64,000 nucleotides of DNA from Latrodectus hesperus (taxonomy: Eukaryota > Arthropoda > Arachnida > Araneae > Theridiidae), in the NCBI GenBank assembly GCA_037975125.1, contig CM075853.1, positions 40,013,113 to 40,077,112 of the forward strand. Reading direction: 5' to 3'. Under the pieces are notes generated by a model, which searched no databases, was not told where the DNA came from, and saw only the letters and a program-made list of their open reading frames with translations. The position numbers and the translations under genes are program-made. This document shows, one piece after another, positions 10,710 to 44,946 of the stretch. Position 1 is the first letter of the stretch. Each line of letters begins with the position of its first letter.

Positions 10710-13700
10710 GAAAATATAATATTTACATTAAACAGCTGAATCAGTTTAAAATAGCGTAGGAAATTTTTTAACACATAAACTGAATCTATTCACGCCTAAT
10801 AATAGTAAAACTATCAAATTACCGTATAAAAGCTTCACAGATAATTATAGAGTAGGGAAACGTTCTGTTCTTGAATATGATTTGAACCAGTCTGAGCTCA
10901 TGATACTTTAAATCATCAAAAAATACTGAATTCTAGTTAAGTATTCTAGAGTAAGAAACTGTTTTTATAATATTTTAAAGAAAAGTTAGTAAATATTTAT
11001 TGAAGAATTAACATTACTTTGAACAAGAATATAGGCGTGACCTTTATTGGCTTAAGTATTCTATTTCCATTAAGTCAACAAATTTGTCAAAATGAGTGAC
11101 AAAAAATATTCACAAAATGTTGACAAGATTAATGGAAGCTAAATATTTACTGAAAATCAAATCGAAGCATCATTAAATCCACAGTAATCACTTAAAACAT
11201 TTAAATTTATTCTGCAACAGATAAGGTTTATTGAAGGGAATATTTTTGTGAAAGTTGCATGTCTTTTTAATTAATAATTTTATTAATATCTAAGAATTTT
11301 CGAAAAAAATAAAATAAAAACTTAGACATCAATGAAACTATTATCTTAATTTTAAAGTTATATTTTGATCGTAAAATTCCAGAAATAACTGGCAGTTTTC
11401 ACTATGAGCGTTTTTCACTATAAATGTTTTTGAAATACAATTTAGATATTTTTAGTATTTTTTTTAGAAGATTATTTAAATAAAACATAATCATTTGTAA
11501 AGTGATAACTTTCCAAATATAAATAACAGCTACTAATTCTCATTATGATTTCAATAACTAAAATTATCAATGATTATCAAGTAAGTTCTACAAAAACAAA
11601 AGAAAGATAATAATTATTAAAGTAAATGTTTATTATTTAACGTTGTCATAGACGAGAAAAATGTTTCAAAACTTGAATAAAAATAATTGACTTAAATTAA
11701 TTTCTCGATATTTAATTAATTGAATCAAGTTTCGATACTAAATCAATTAAATCAATCTAAGTTCAGAAGTCGAAGTTACTGCTATAATTGCACACATTTT
11801 AGGATAGCGAAATAATTTTTTCCTTTCGTATAATTTAAAATACCGTGCTGAAGCTAAATATTTTTGACAAGTATAAAATAAAAAGTTAATATTTCTTACG
11901 TGAGGGATATAAAGAGATATTTTGTTATTTTATTCTAAAACAAAAATATTTCAAAGAAGCTTGTAAATCTTAGATTTAGAATTCTAAAATATGTTTAATT
12001 TTTTGGATGAGATATTCTTAAAATATGGTTGACGTCTATACATTATAGTGATTAACTTCGCTTTCCTATTGAGAAGTTTTGCCTTTGAATCCGAATCAGT
12101 GATAAAATTGGCTGTCATGGATCCAGACTGGATTCAGGAACACACTAACTTCCAAATGTTATCTGAAGATTCCGAAATGGATAATATGTATGATTCGTTA
12201 TTCAGACTTACGATAAATAAATATGAAAAGTATGTTATATAATAGCTGTTTCCTAAGTAAGATACAGAAATATTGGTAATTACTTTTACATTAGTTGATA
12301 CTGAGAAAATCTTAGAATATTGAAAATATTGCACTCAATGATACATCTTGAAATTTTTTAAAATTTAACTTATGTTAAATATACATTTATTTTAGCTATA
12401 CTTAAAGTGCTTAGTTAGGAAATGTTCATGCCAATTGACTTTAGTTCACTGTGTATAATAATGCTATTTTAAATCAATCAATCAATCACACACACACTTT
12501 CGGTTTTACGAACTTTGGATTTTATGAAACCATTTCGCCACGAATTTCTTAAGAAATAGTGAAAACGACCATCTTTTGTAAGTACATGCGAATTCTAATC
12601 ATACTTTATTTTTAATATCTATAGATATCTGAATTTTGTTGTCAAATTTCAATGGGCAGAGTAATTTTTTTGGATAAAATACAGTTTGAATGGAGGAGAT
12701 GTATAAATTAATTAAATATTGGGCATAATATTTAACAATGTTGGAAAATTTGAAATTTTTATATTTCTACATTGGTTTGTTTAATATGAGCTAAAAACAT
12801 GAGCTTATATTTTGAAAAAAAAAATATTTTAATTAAAACAAATTTTAAATAACTCCTAACATTCTTTTGAAGTAACTTCAAAGAATATTGAGTAAATAAA
12901 ATATATTCACACATTCGATAATATTTTCATTAAATCTATTAGTCTTCCATTTTATCTTCAACATACGTTTAGGCGCTTAAATTAAAATTCTTTATAAACT
13001 GATAATTCTTCCTTGCGATTTAAAAATTTACTTAATGAAATTTTCAAAATAAGTCTGATTAGTGAGCAATTACATGCTTGTATTTTTTTAATTTCGAAGT
13101 AAAACTCCCTAATTTTTTATTTGTGTGTGGAAGCATTTATGATTATCGTTTTGTGACAAAATTCAAAAGTAGTATAAATTTTTTTTATTTTCTATTATGA
13201 CGATTAAATAAAATAATAACTTACAAAATTTTTAGTATGTGTCTTAAACCTTGCTAAACATCGATGGTGGTATAGACTAGGCTCAAAATTTCATAATAAA
13301 TTTCTGCATGTACGAAGAAAATACTAATACACAAAATTCAAACAATGAAGTAGTTTTTAAACAGACAAGCAAGATAATTACGAGGTTTCCTTGATTAGTG
13401 TGCAAATGACACAAATTCAATAGAATGGTAGTTCTTTTGATAATACTCATACTTGGAAGTGGAAATCACTAATGACAAGAGATTGTGTGGAACATATGAT
13501 CAATCAACACGGAAATCACTAATGACAAGAGAATGTGTGGAATACATGATCAATCAACACATGCTGTGAATGTGTACAATAAAAAGAATTAAAGATTCTA
13601 TAAAAGCGTTTCCTTCCTCCTGGAAGTTCTATAAATTTTAATTTACAATGTAGATAAATTAAAATATCTAAGAAGTTTAAGTCTTCTACAACAAATGGCT

Positions 13701-15234
13701 TGACAAAACAAAATCATTGTATGATAAAATTTAAACAGAGTTCCAGATAAAAAATGCCCTAATGATTGATGATCTAAGACTAGCACTTATATATTCCACT
13801 TTTGCCGTGAAATGAAATCTAAATGCAAAATTTTTCTTTCTTTCTCCGCCTCCCCTAAAAAATTTAAAAAATGCCTCAAATAAAGCAAAGATTATGACCA
13901 CTAGTGATAAAAATGACATTCAATTGCTTCTAATAAACAAAAATGTTACTTCATAAGCTTAAACCATAGGTACAGGTGTAAAAAGGATTCTTGATTGTAG
14001 TTCAAGAAAACCATTAAGCGAGTATTAGGCTATATCTTTCTCCAAGTGGGGGAAAAATACCTCTCCTGGAAACACTGTTCATCAGTCATACGGTAGATAG
14101 CAAGAAATAATGCAGTTTATTATACAAGCCATCCTAGTAAACATTACTGTTTTGTCAGCAGGATATTCTGTTACTACATTTTGTTAATAGTTAACTTTTG
14201 CAGCACTGTTTTGGTTGCTACAAATGTGCAAATACTGGGCATCTAAGCATCACAAGTGATCCTCAACGTTAATAGACATTAATAAAGCTAGGAGTTTAAT
14301 TTAATCCTTCTAATTAAGAATAAAAGAATAAATCATTCTACAATGTAAACTTATCATGAATGAATAGGCAGGGTTAGCCCTTAATTTTCACCAAAATGTC
14401 TGTTTGAAGAGTTATTCGTTTATAAGTTTCTTATGGATGATAATGTTTCATCATATTGATTAAGAATTTTGAAAAACAACAATATTACTGAAATATTACT
14501 AAAACAAAAAATAAAGATATAAAACACTTCTGTCTCCATTAAATTTTGTACTGTAACAATATAAAAACTTTTTCGAATCATAAAACATGAAAGACAATGT
14601 AATTTTTGGTTACAGTCATAGAATTTAGCAATGAAATAATTTTTTACCTAAGAAATAAATTTCCTTAATAAAAAGAGTATGTCATTTCTATTAGGAAAAA
14701 TATAATTGAGATTAAAATTTTTTATCTTAAATGCATAATTAATATTTTTTAAAAAAATAATCTCTTGCAGAAAAAAAAGCTCAGAAATTTTGTTTTAGTA
14801 AAATATTGAAAGAAATATTCATTTCAAAGAAATATTCTGAATCAGTTAAATTTTCACATTTCAAACTAATTTGACAAATTATAATAAAAAAATTAATATC
14901 TAATATCAAAGCATTTTTAATATTATATTATACTTCTGTTTTAAAGGATAGAATACTTTCTAGAGAATTAAAATTCTCCAACATATTAATTTAAAAAAAC
15001 TTAATTTTAGTTGCAAAATAATTATATAAACCACACTATTTAATATAAAGTTACTTTTAAGATAAAAATTTTAATTAGTTTCTCTTATTACTATATATAA
15101 AACTGTGAAACACTTTATTCACAGGAGACTTAACTACCTTCATTAACTATAATCTTGCTTAAAATATTTCTATATGGTAAATGAATTATGGTTTGTTTGA
15201 AATAAAAAGAAAATATTGCTTTAAAATTAGAGAT
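10710..15234. other. Intergenic AT-rich region
   Basis: This lies between the receptor start and the DCTN6 3' end. It contains a 50-bp tandem duplication at 13461-13560. A 64-codon frame at 12048-12242, with coding-like composition around MDPDWIQEHTNFQMLSEDSE, shows no recognisable domain or clear splice context. Nothing else here can be supported. Confidence 0.55.
13461..13560. repeat. Two-copy 50-bp tandem repeat
   Basis: Copies 13461-13510 and 13511-13560 both start GGAAATCACTAATGACAAGA and end GATCAATCAACAC. They differ at only a few positions in the middle, so the duplication is recent. Confidence 0.92.
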
Positions 15235-15240
15235 TTTATT
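15235..15240 (-). terminator. Polyadenylation signal candidate for DCTN6
   Basis: A minus-strand AATAAA lies 80 bp past the DCTN6 stop codon (15320-15322), a plausible distance for a short 3' UTR. Confidence 0.45.
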
Positions 15241-15319
15241 AACAAAATTACAAAAGCGTTTAATAAATAATAAAAAGCATTTATACTATTATACAAAATC
15301 ACTTTACAATATCACCGAT

Positions 15320-37656
<22,337 letters not shown>

Positions 37657-38208
37657 ATTACTTCTTATGGCAAAATTCTAAGAGTTAGAATTGGTCAAAG
37701 AAATATTATTTTCTAAATGTAAAAAAGTAATTTAAATTACTTTATGTAAAAACAAACCATTAATATTTACATATAATTCACATATATATATTCTGTTTCT
37801 TACATTTCATATTAAAAACAAAACAAACCATCACCCAGATACAGACGAATAGTTCCGCTAAATGTTGAGCTGTTCGGAACTTTTTTAAGAGTTTTAATTA
37901 TATTTGAGTATGAGTTAAAATAAGAATTTTTCCCTATTTAAATAAACTGATTCTCACTATGTTTAATTTATTAAGGAAATTTCTTAATGAATTTTGTTTT
38001 GAAACAAAGTATATAAACTACGCTGATTAAATTCTTATTTACAGTTTAAAAAACTGAAAAATTGAAATAAAAAATATTAAGAAAAAATCTACGTTAAAAT
38101 TTTTCTATTCTTTGAACTATTTTAAAAATAAAAATTTTTTCTAATTTCTTATGAATTTCATTTTTTATTATTTCATTTATATATTTTTTTTATTTGCTTA
38201 AATTGGTA

Positions 38209-38222
38209 GCGCCATCTATTGG
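38209..38222 (-). promoter_or_regulatory. CTCF-like binding motif
   Basis: The minus strand reads CCAATAGATGGCGC, matching 13 of 14 positions of the CTCF consensus CCASYAGRKGGCRS and the AGATGGCGC core used by insect CTCF. It lies 553 bp from the DCTN6 start and 885 bp from the B4GAT1 start. Confidence 0.5.
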
Positions 38223-38243
38223 TGAAATATAACTTCAGCTTAT

Positions 38244-38251
38244 TATAAAAG
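38244..38251 (+). promoter_or_regulatory. TATA-like box, candidate B4GAT1 promoter
   Basis: TATAAAAG directly precedes the GC-richer stretch and would place transcription start near 38275. Such octamers are easy to find in AT-rich DNA; position is the support. Confidence 0.35.
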
Positions 38252-38274
38252 ATGGAGCTGTCGTTCCCGCGAAA

Positions 38275-38540
38275 CCAACCAACAGATCTCCCGATCGCAA
38301 ACAGTGAAACCAGAACCAAATTTCGGTCTGCTAAAATTGTTTGTTATGATTGGAGACGCATGCACTCAGTGCATTCGTAAAAGCAAAATATGAAACAGCA
38401 TTCCATTAGCATTCTAATATATTTTATGAATAAAAATGATCAAAAATTTATTATTTAAGTAAAAAAAATTAAATATTTATAATTATAATAATATTATTTA
38501 GAAACTTATGCGTTCATTCATAATAGAAAAGCATGACTAG
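38275..38540 (+). other. B4GAT1: Putative 5' untranslated exon of B4GAT1
   Basis: This GC-richer stretch downstream of the TATA-like box ends at an ideal donor (CTAG|GTAAGTATG, 38541). The next good acceptor on the plus strand is TTTCTTTAG at 39016, just before the coding exon. The left limit is a guess. Transcript data are needed to confirm it. Confidence 0.35.
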
Positions 38541-39036
38541 GTAAGTATGAACGGAAACATATCAATACTTATTCTAAATTAAAATTTAATTCATATTTTT
38601 AGCATATTTTGGTAGTGAAATATCTTTTAATATTTAATGAGAAAGATGGTTTCATTTTTAGTAAAGCTTAACACATGAAAACGTCATTTATATTAAATTA
38701 AATGATACATTTATGTAATGCGAATATAAAAATTATTTAGAATTTCCGGCATCATTTTTAATATAAAAATTTTGCTTTCGGATTTCGAATTTAAATCAGG
38801 TTCAAAAATGTTTTTCTTAAATTTATGAATTTATGTCAATTTATTCTAATTATTATTTTGATATTCGTTGAGTCAAAGAATTTTGTATCAATTTTTTATT
38901 TTATTTTACAAATGAAGTTATACAATTATTATTGTTTTATTTAAAATAATGAGTTAATTTTTTAAAAGTTTATTCTTTGTAATATTCGTAAAACAATTTT
39001 TTATCATTTTCTTTAGAAACATCAACAGAAAAATAA

Positions 39037-39103
39037 ATGCTATCACAAAAATGAGCTGCTTCGAACTTTATCTAAAAGGAAAAATATGACTCTAGAAACT
39101 TAA
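39037..39103 (+). promoter_or_regulatory. Three chained upstream ORFs in the B4GAT1 leader
   Basis: The three uORFs are 39037-39054 (MLSQK), 39051-39089 (12 codons) and 39086-39103 (MTLET). Each adjoining pair overlaps in the tetranucleotide ATGA, so the stop of one is inside the start of the next. The last stop is 3 nt before the main ATG at 39107. This layout could throttle translation by termination and reinitiation. Confidence 0.45.
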
Positions 39104-39106
39104 AGA

Positions 39107-39175
39107 ATGACTAATATGACTGCATTGTGGAGGAGAGTTGTAATACTCTTGGTAGTAGTAATAGCTATTCTTCAG
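39107..39175 (+). CDS. B4GAT1: B4GAT1 first coding exon (signal anchor)
   Basis: ATG at 39107 (A at -3) opens MTNMTALWRRVVILLVVVIA and ILQ, then donor GTGAGT. It encodes a short cytosolic tail with two Arg followed by a hydrophobic segment that continues into the next exon (residues about 11-30). This is the type II signal anchor expected of a Golgi glycosyltransferase. The exon is 23 codons, phase 0, and joins exon 55603 exactly in phase. A second in-frame ATG at 39116 is an alternative start. I chose this exon because it is the only nearby upstream frame ending in a donor at the right phase with a basic-hydrophobic N-terminus. Confidence 0.82.
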
Positions 39176-40152
39176 GTGAGTTTAAAATAATATTTTTTAT
39201 ACTATTTGAAATTTCTTTTGAACATTATTAATTTTGAAAAGAAAGTCAAATTAAAAAATTTACAAAATTAATTTAATTATTTATTTTGTTTGACATATAT
39301 TATTCCATTATAATGTGTATGCTTTTTATGTATTCAATTGTTTTTTAAGAAAACATCTTTGCATGTGATTAATATTCATAGAGAAATGATATTCTTGAAG
39401 TCAATATTAGGAAAATAGAAACACTTACTGAAAGGAAAAAATTAAAAATAGAAACAATGTTTTTTTTTAAATACTATTTTGGAAATAGTTTTTATATCAA
39501 ATTATACTTTCTGTAATTTAATACTTCCTAGGAATCTTCACTTAGATGCTTTTTGTACAGTTTTACTGATATATATATGCATGTTTCGACATCAATTTTT
39601 CTGACATAAATTGTTACACATAAATACCATGTTCTAATATGGCATTTCATTTTCATGAAATATCTATTTGATCAGTTTTCTAATATTAAATAGCCGTTTC
39701 AGACCTTATTGAGTTGATACAAAATTCACAAAATCAACAAAAAATATATTTTAAGTGGTTAAGAATATATATAATAAATATTAAATCAGATTTGTGAATG
39801 GAAATACTGGATCGGAACTTCAGCATTTCGTTTTATAAAATTTATTTTTATATTTTAAAAATATTAAAAAAATGACTGAAATAATTTTTATCTTAACTAT
39901 AAATATTTGCTTATACTAATTAAATATTATAAATAAAATTTTTTACTATGGTATTCTTTTATACTGTGCTCAGTTCCTAAAAATTTGAAATTATTAAACA
40001 AAATATTAAATTTTTTACAGTTTTTATCATAATTTTTTATTTTAAAAAATTGTATTTTAATTACATTTTATCTCTAAAAATTAATGAATTATCAATAAAG
40101 TTAAAATATTAATATTAGATAATGACTTTTTATAGCAAAATATAATTACATT

Positions 40153-40200
40153 CATTTTAACATTAAACAAATTGTTTCATTAACATTAAACAAATTGTTT
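40153..40200. repeat. Short tandem duplication (25 + 23 bp)
   Basis: Both copies contain TTAACATTAAACAAATTGTTT; the second lacks two T. Lies in the B4GAT1 long intron. Confidence 0.88.
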
Positions 40201-40469
40201 TTAAAATGAAAATTTATGCTAAATGTTACAAATGAAAAATTATTTTAAAAGGCTGATGTATGATCAACAGTTTTCTTGAATTCGAAATATTTAAAACATA
40301 TTTCTTATTGGTCTATTTTACAGTATTTCTATTCGTATTGTTGTATTCTATAATAAATCTGAGTACATCTTATTATCTCTCTTTTTCTACTTATTATTAT
40401 ATTCCTTTGAAGTAAGGGAAGTAAAAATCTTTTGCAATGACATAATTTTTACGAAATATTTACGTCCTA

Positions 40470-40790
40470 ATGCTTGGTTTCTAGGATTGCACTATAAGGG
40501 GTGGAAGTGATGGTAGATTTTCATTATGGGGCAACCAATGGTCTTATCATCGTGATCTCGAAAATGGAAAGGGGGGGGGAGAGATCATCGTAATTTAGAA
40601 GCGGGAACCAAACAGAAATCCCCCAATATTTGACCTTCCACTCAAAGAGGTATCATTTTACATGGAGAATATTGTGACCACACTACGTATTTAATTTGCT
40701 CCAGCCGCCATTAATGAATACGACGGATCTTCAGTTGAGTCGGGATTCGAACTCGTTATCTTTATAATCATCGCTGAGATTTTATAAGAG
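40470..40790 (-). repeat. tRNA-derived SINE, minus-strand copy
   Basis: On the minus strand it carries an exact RNA polymerase III B box, GTTCGAATC, within GAGTTCGAATCCCGACT. Further on comes TTTGGTTCCCGCTTCTAAAT, which aligns with the TTTGGTCCCTGTTCTCAATT block of the plus-strand copy at 41860-42116. A run of nine G (40571-40579) lies in the tail. The A-box end is degraded. Limits are approximate. Confidence 0.6.
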
Positions 40791-41859
40791 GTATTATGCT
40801 TAAAATTAGATATAAGTGATAAAAACGGTGGAAATTTTGAAAATAAATTTGATATTTTCAACAGTTTTTCAGAGAAATTTAGTGATTAATATTTTAATTT
40901 ATCAAAAATATCAACTATTTAAATGATAAATATTTCCTTATTTATATCCTGAATTGTGCACAAATAAAATACTTATCGTTTATGAATTGTGTGATTCGAA
41001 ATGAATAAATTAAAATTTAAACATGTGCTTTGATAATCTTTATAAAATAAGCATCAAAACGTTCAGAAGCACTTTCATGTAGAAAAAAGTAATCTTTGTG
41101 TTTGATTTTTATATTTAAAAATTATATTGCATGTGTATAATTTTGATTCTGAAAAATTTATAAATTTGGCTTGTTAAATTATCTTATGACTTCATAAAGC
41201 ACAGTAATAACCGTTACATTAATAATGATACCCCAACTATAATTTTCTTTATATTATAAATGACTTCATTTTATCAATAACTATGAAGACATGTTGATTG
41301 TATATCGTACTTTTCTTACAATAAATTTGTTTTAATCATACATTTTTTAAATTCATGTTTGTCACTTTTACAATACTTTATTTAAAATCCAATAAACTGC
41401 AAAGTGAATAGTCATAGTGTTGAGCTGCTTACTATCGCTCTAACTTACACATTATCATTACAGGAGCATTTAATAGATAAAAAGCCATATTCCTGTGTCG
41501 CAAAAAGAAAGCCTGGGAAACTCGGGTTATTTGTTTTGATAATTGTACATGCAGTAAGAGTCAGAATTTAACAGTTTTTTTCGCTGCTGAAAAAAAAAGT
41601 CAGGCTGAAATTTGGGACTTTCCACTTAAAAAAAATAATAAGATTTAAAATAACGTTGAAATTTACAAAAATTGGTCTGCAATAAATCATATTTAAAATA
41701 AGATCTAAAGTGACAAGAAGATCTTTTTCTCTTCAAATTATGCAATAATGTAAATTTCTGAATGCTGTTTTGAAAAAAAAATTAATACTGCGATATTTGT
41801 AGAATCTTTATACAATTAAATACACTGTTGATCATTAAAATAGTTATACTAAGAAAGGG

Positions 41860-42116
41860 AGCAATGGTTGGTGGTCTGGTTGGTTAGGGCGTTGTTCTCA
41901 CCATCGGAAGGTAGTCGAGTTTGAATCCCGACTTCATGGAAGATCAATCTGTTCAATAAGGGCGTCTGAGGCCTGTTAAACAGGTCTTGGTCGTAATGTC
42001 CTCCAAGTGAAATATTTCTGGGAATGGCAGTTTAAATATTTGGTCCCTGTTCTCAATTACTACGTCTGTTTCCACTGAAAAATAACGCCCAACTCTGGGC
42101 AAGAGTTATTTCAGTG
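41860..42116 (+). repeat. tRNA-derived SINE, plus-strand copy
   Basis: The head resembles a tRNA: an A-box-like TGGTTGGTTAGGGCG near 41880-41892, then GAGTTTGAATCCCGACTT near 41918-41935 as the B box (one base off GTTCGAATC). The body shares the AATCCCGACT and TTTGGTCCC blocks with the minus-strand copy. It ends in a nested hairpin (42073-42116) whose outer arms are CACTGAAA/TTTCAGTG and inner arms GCCCA/TGGGC. Confidence 0.65.
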
Positions 42117-42335
42117 CAACAACATTAAGAAGACGATACACTACTTGGGGGAAATTTTTCGGATAGAAAGAATGTGTTGTAATATACAAATTATCAGTTC
42201 TTCAATGCACTCATGTAAAATATGCTGCGATAATAACTCATAAAATCTGCTTAAATGAAGAAATTTTATTGCAAGTTTCTTATACATAAGTTGCATTCGA
42301 ACATTGTTGCCTGCTGAACATTTTTTAAGCCTCGT

Positions 42336-43325
42336 ATGAAAAGGAGAAATGTTTACCACCACGTTTTTGAGTTTGATAGAAATCAGATTTTCTTATTGGG
42401 ATTCCAGAATATAAATTCGCCGATATTTCTTCTCGTATTGGTCGAGATCCTATTACTACTTACAGAATATGAAATCATTGGGTCGAGAAAGGTAATAAAG
42501 AATGCCGTGCCGCATCTCAGCTTCTTGCTATCCCAAGAAACGAGAAGATAAACACATTCCTTTAACATTTAGAAACAGACATATTCCCGCATGATTTCAA
42601 TATATTGTATAATCCCGAATACTGAAACAAGAAATGGGATCATTTGCAAGATAAGAAGTATGTGCATTAATAATTCAATATGCTTGCAACAACAGCTCGG
42701 CAAGTATATCTTCATTTATTTTTAATGCTACGACCGTTTCTATAGTGGAATCAAAAACGAACTGAACGCTAGAATGATGTGATATGTTTTCAGACGAGTG
42801 ATGGTTCTGTTTAGAGCATCATGGTGGTTGCATTCATGTTTATCAGCATTGTAGAGAACGCACGTTGCCATCGTGGTAATAGACAGCATCATATTCCTTT
42901 TTATCTGGAATGACGATCGGCTGTATTAGTGAATACAAGCTTCGGTTATTTCTTGTTTGCTTTGACGTCACTTTGAATACTTGTCGTTATATTTCTGTTG
43001 CGCTCGTTTCTCGATCCTTTACATGAGTATTGCGAAACGTTATGTTTCAACAGGATAATGCGCAAAAACTTGTTGCTGGTAATGTACGGATTTTGTTTGG
43101 TAAAGAAAATATTCAGTTCCTGGCATGTCTCTAAGACGTTCTCAAGATTTCTCACCAACAGAAAACGATCAATGGATGTCAAGCGACTGGTTCGCCACGA
43201 CACGCAATTCACTACGTAAGTGAACTATGGCATCATGTTTAAATCGTATCTGAATATGCCATTCAATTGCTTTTTGATTCAATGTTCAGGCTATAAATGC
43301 TATTATTGTTGCCACCCGTTAATCT
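42336..43325 (+). pseudogene. Decayed Tc1-like transposase, third family
   Basis: Blocks recovered in order across frames start with the N-terminal HHVFEFDRNQIF. Next is a second helix block, DISSRIGRDPITTYRI, a TGA where Trp is expected, then NHWVEKGNKECRAASQ. Around 42790 comes SDE followed by a stop and then WFCLEHHGG (first catalytic Asp). TLNTCRYISVALVSRS and NVMFQQDNAQKLVAGNVRIL (second Asp) follow near 43040-43090, and SELWHHV and QLLFDSMFRL are at the C-terminus, near 43220-43290. Multiple stops and frame changes are present. The Glu region (SPDLSPIEN in relatives) is too eroded to read. Ends and inverted repeats were not found. Confidence 0.78.
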
Positions 43326-44604
43326 CAAAGTACAGTCCGGAGTCTTTTTTACCTAGATATATATGTATTATTGTTGCCAGAAGTGTTTGGTCTTGATACT
43401 GATTTCTCAGGATTTATAATAATTTTTTTTGAGAATTTGAATTGTCTATATATGATAATAAATGTCTATATAATACAATTTAGGAAAAATTTTTCTTCCT
43501 CTTGAAGTAATAGGATAATTGTAGTATTCATTTTAGATAGCTTGATTTTTACAATGGGCAAAACAATGTATATTAATCCTATAATTTTATTATAGAAACT
43601 TTGCAAGATAAATTTGATAAAGAATGTTTTATTGAATTCTTATTCTCTAAAGACAGTATGAGACACTGTTTCATAATATGTCATGCCTTTTATATTTAGG
43701 TCTAATTTGAATCCTACCTTCAATCCTACCTTCTAAAAATATGATTATAGAGAAATTAATTTGTAGAAAATAAGAATTTTTCTAAAAAAGATATTAGTAT
43801 TTAATTATTATTTTTAGTTAGGAATATTTCGTTAATACTTTTCTAAAATAGCCTTAAAATTCAGAGCTGTTGTGATTTTTTGATTACAAAGAGTTTCACT
43901 TTTCTTTCGAATTGTTTTTCTTAATCAATATGCTGTGTGTGTGTGTAAATTCATGTCATGCCACGAATATTGAACACCCGAAAAAAGCTTCCTAATCGAA
44001 ATCAACATAAACCAGTAACTTACCCTGTTTTATATGGTGATTACAATTTATTTAAGTGAACAGAGATCTAAGTGTTTGATTAGCATTAAAGAGCTTTTGT
44101 TCCTAATGTCAGTATTATCCTATGCTGCAATATAAGTTTAATTGTCAGCTAAAATGACTAACCATCGAATTCTCCTAATATCAAACCATTACCATTCACA
44201 CAGTTCAATTAAGAGCTGGAAAATGGAGAAATTGTCATTTTAATAAAATGATATTTGGAGGAGAAACTAGATGTCTTACCTCTGTTTACGCTCACTTATT
44301 TATTCTATACCAATTTTCTTCTTTCAACGACATTGTCTCAAAATTTTAGATCATTAGTGGTTTTAATCAAAATATAAATAGAAAATTTCTTTTCCGTCAT
44401 CTTGAAACTTTTTTCTAGAGAAGCTATACATTTCACATAGCTACTGAATTTCATGTTACTGAAATTGGATTACTTGTTTTCTTCAGCTCTTGGTAATATT
44501 TTATGCAGAAAACTCCTTGCAAGTGCTAAGTTAAAATCATTGTTTACAAAAATATCTTTTTTTTTGTCTGGAACTATAGCTCAAAAGTTCCTTCTTCTGC
44601 TCAT

Positions 44605-44946
44605 TCAGAGATGATTCAGAGCGGGCATGCGAATAAAGTATTTAACTACTTTTCGCAAAGAATTTTTAGCTGCGTGGTTTGTTCTAAATTCTACTGATGC
44701 CACAAACTCTTCTTGTATTAAATTATTCAAACCGCAGTGGCTATCTATCTGTTCTGCCTGGCTCAGCGATCTATTTTTTATTTCATTTTTTTCTCCTTTT
44801 AGAGCGTTAGAGCAGTTCTTGTTTGAATAAAGAATAGAAAGAAGTTCGAGGCGAAGAATTTTTACCTTTGTCAGCAAGTCTAAGAGCATGTTTGATGAAC
44901 TTGCGGTGTAAAACTTCCTTTGTTTGCAAAAAATAAGTGCATTCAT
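44605..44946 (-). other. Unrecognised 113-codon open frame
   Basis: An ATG-initiated minus-strand frame in the B4GAT1 intron, in a stretch slightly GC-richer than its flanks. It is Lys/Asn/Leu-rich with no signal peptide, membrane segment or motif I know. It could be chance, a relic exon or a small nested gene. A frame of this length is borderline for chance at this base composition. Confidence 0.15.

Larger units (their letters stand above)
37657..39016. promoter_or_regulatory. Divergent promoter interval of DCTN6 and B4GAT1
   Basis: The two start codons are 1.45 kb apart and point away from each other. The interval contains a CTCF-like motif, a TATA-like box and a locally GC-richer, CpG-containing stretch (38250-38380, for example TCGTTCCCGCGAAACC) that is unusual for this window. 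This suggests a shared regulatory region, but promoter activity is inferred only. Confidence 0.6.

Noticed and set aside
12048..12242. 64-codon frame with a coding-like look
   Set aside because: It has no homolog I know and no clear splice context, and the opposite strand is open too.
13461..13560. CRISPR-like direct repeat
   Set aside because: There are only two adjacent copies with no spacers, in a eukaryotic context.
41860..41940. Functional tRNA gene
   Set aside because: It has A- and B-box-like text but no acceptor stem or cloverleaf pairing; it fits a SINE head.
42946..43212. 88-codon minus frame as a gene
   Set aside because: The plus strand here reads as Tc1 transposase (FQQDNAQKLVAGN), so the minus frame is its shadow.
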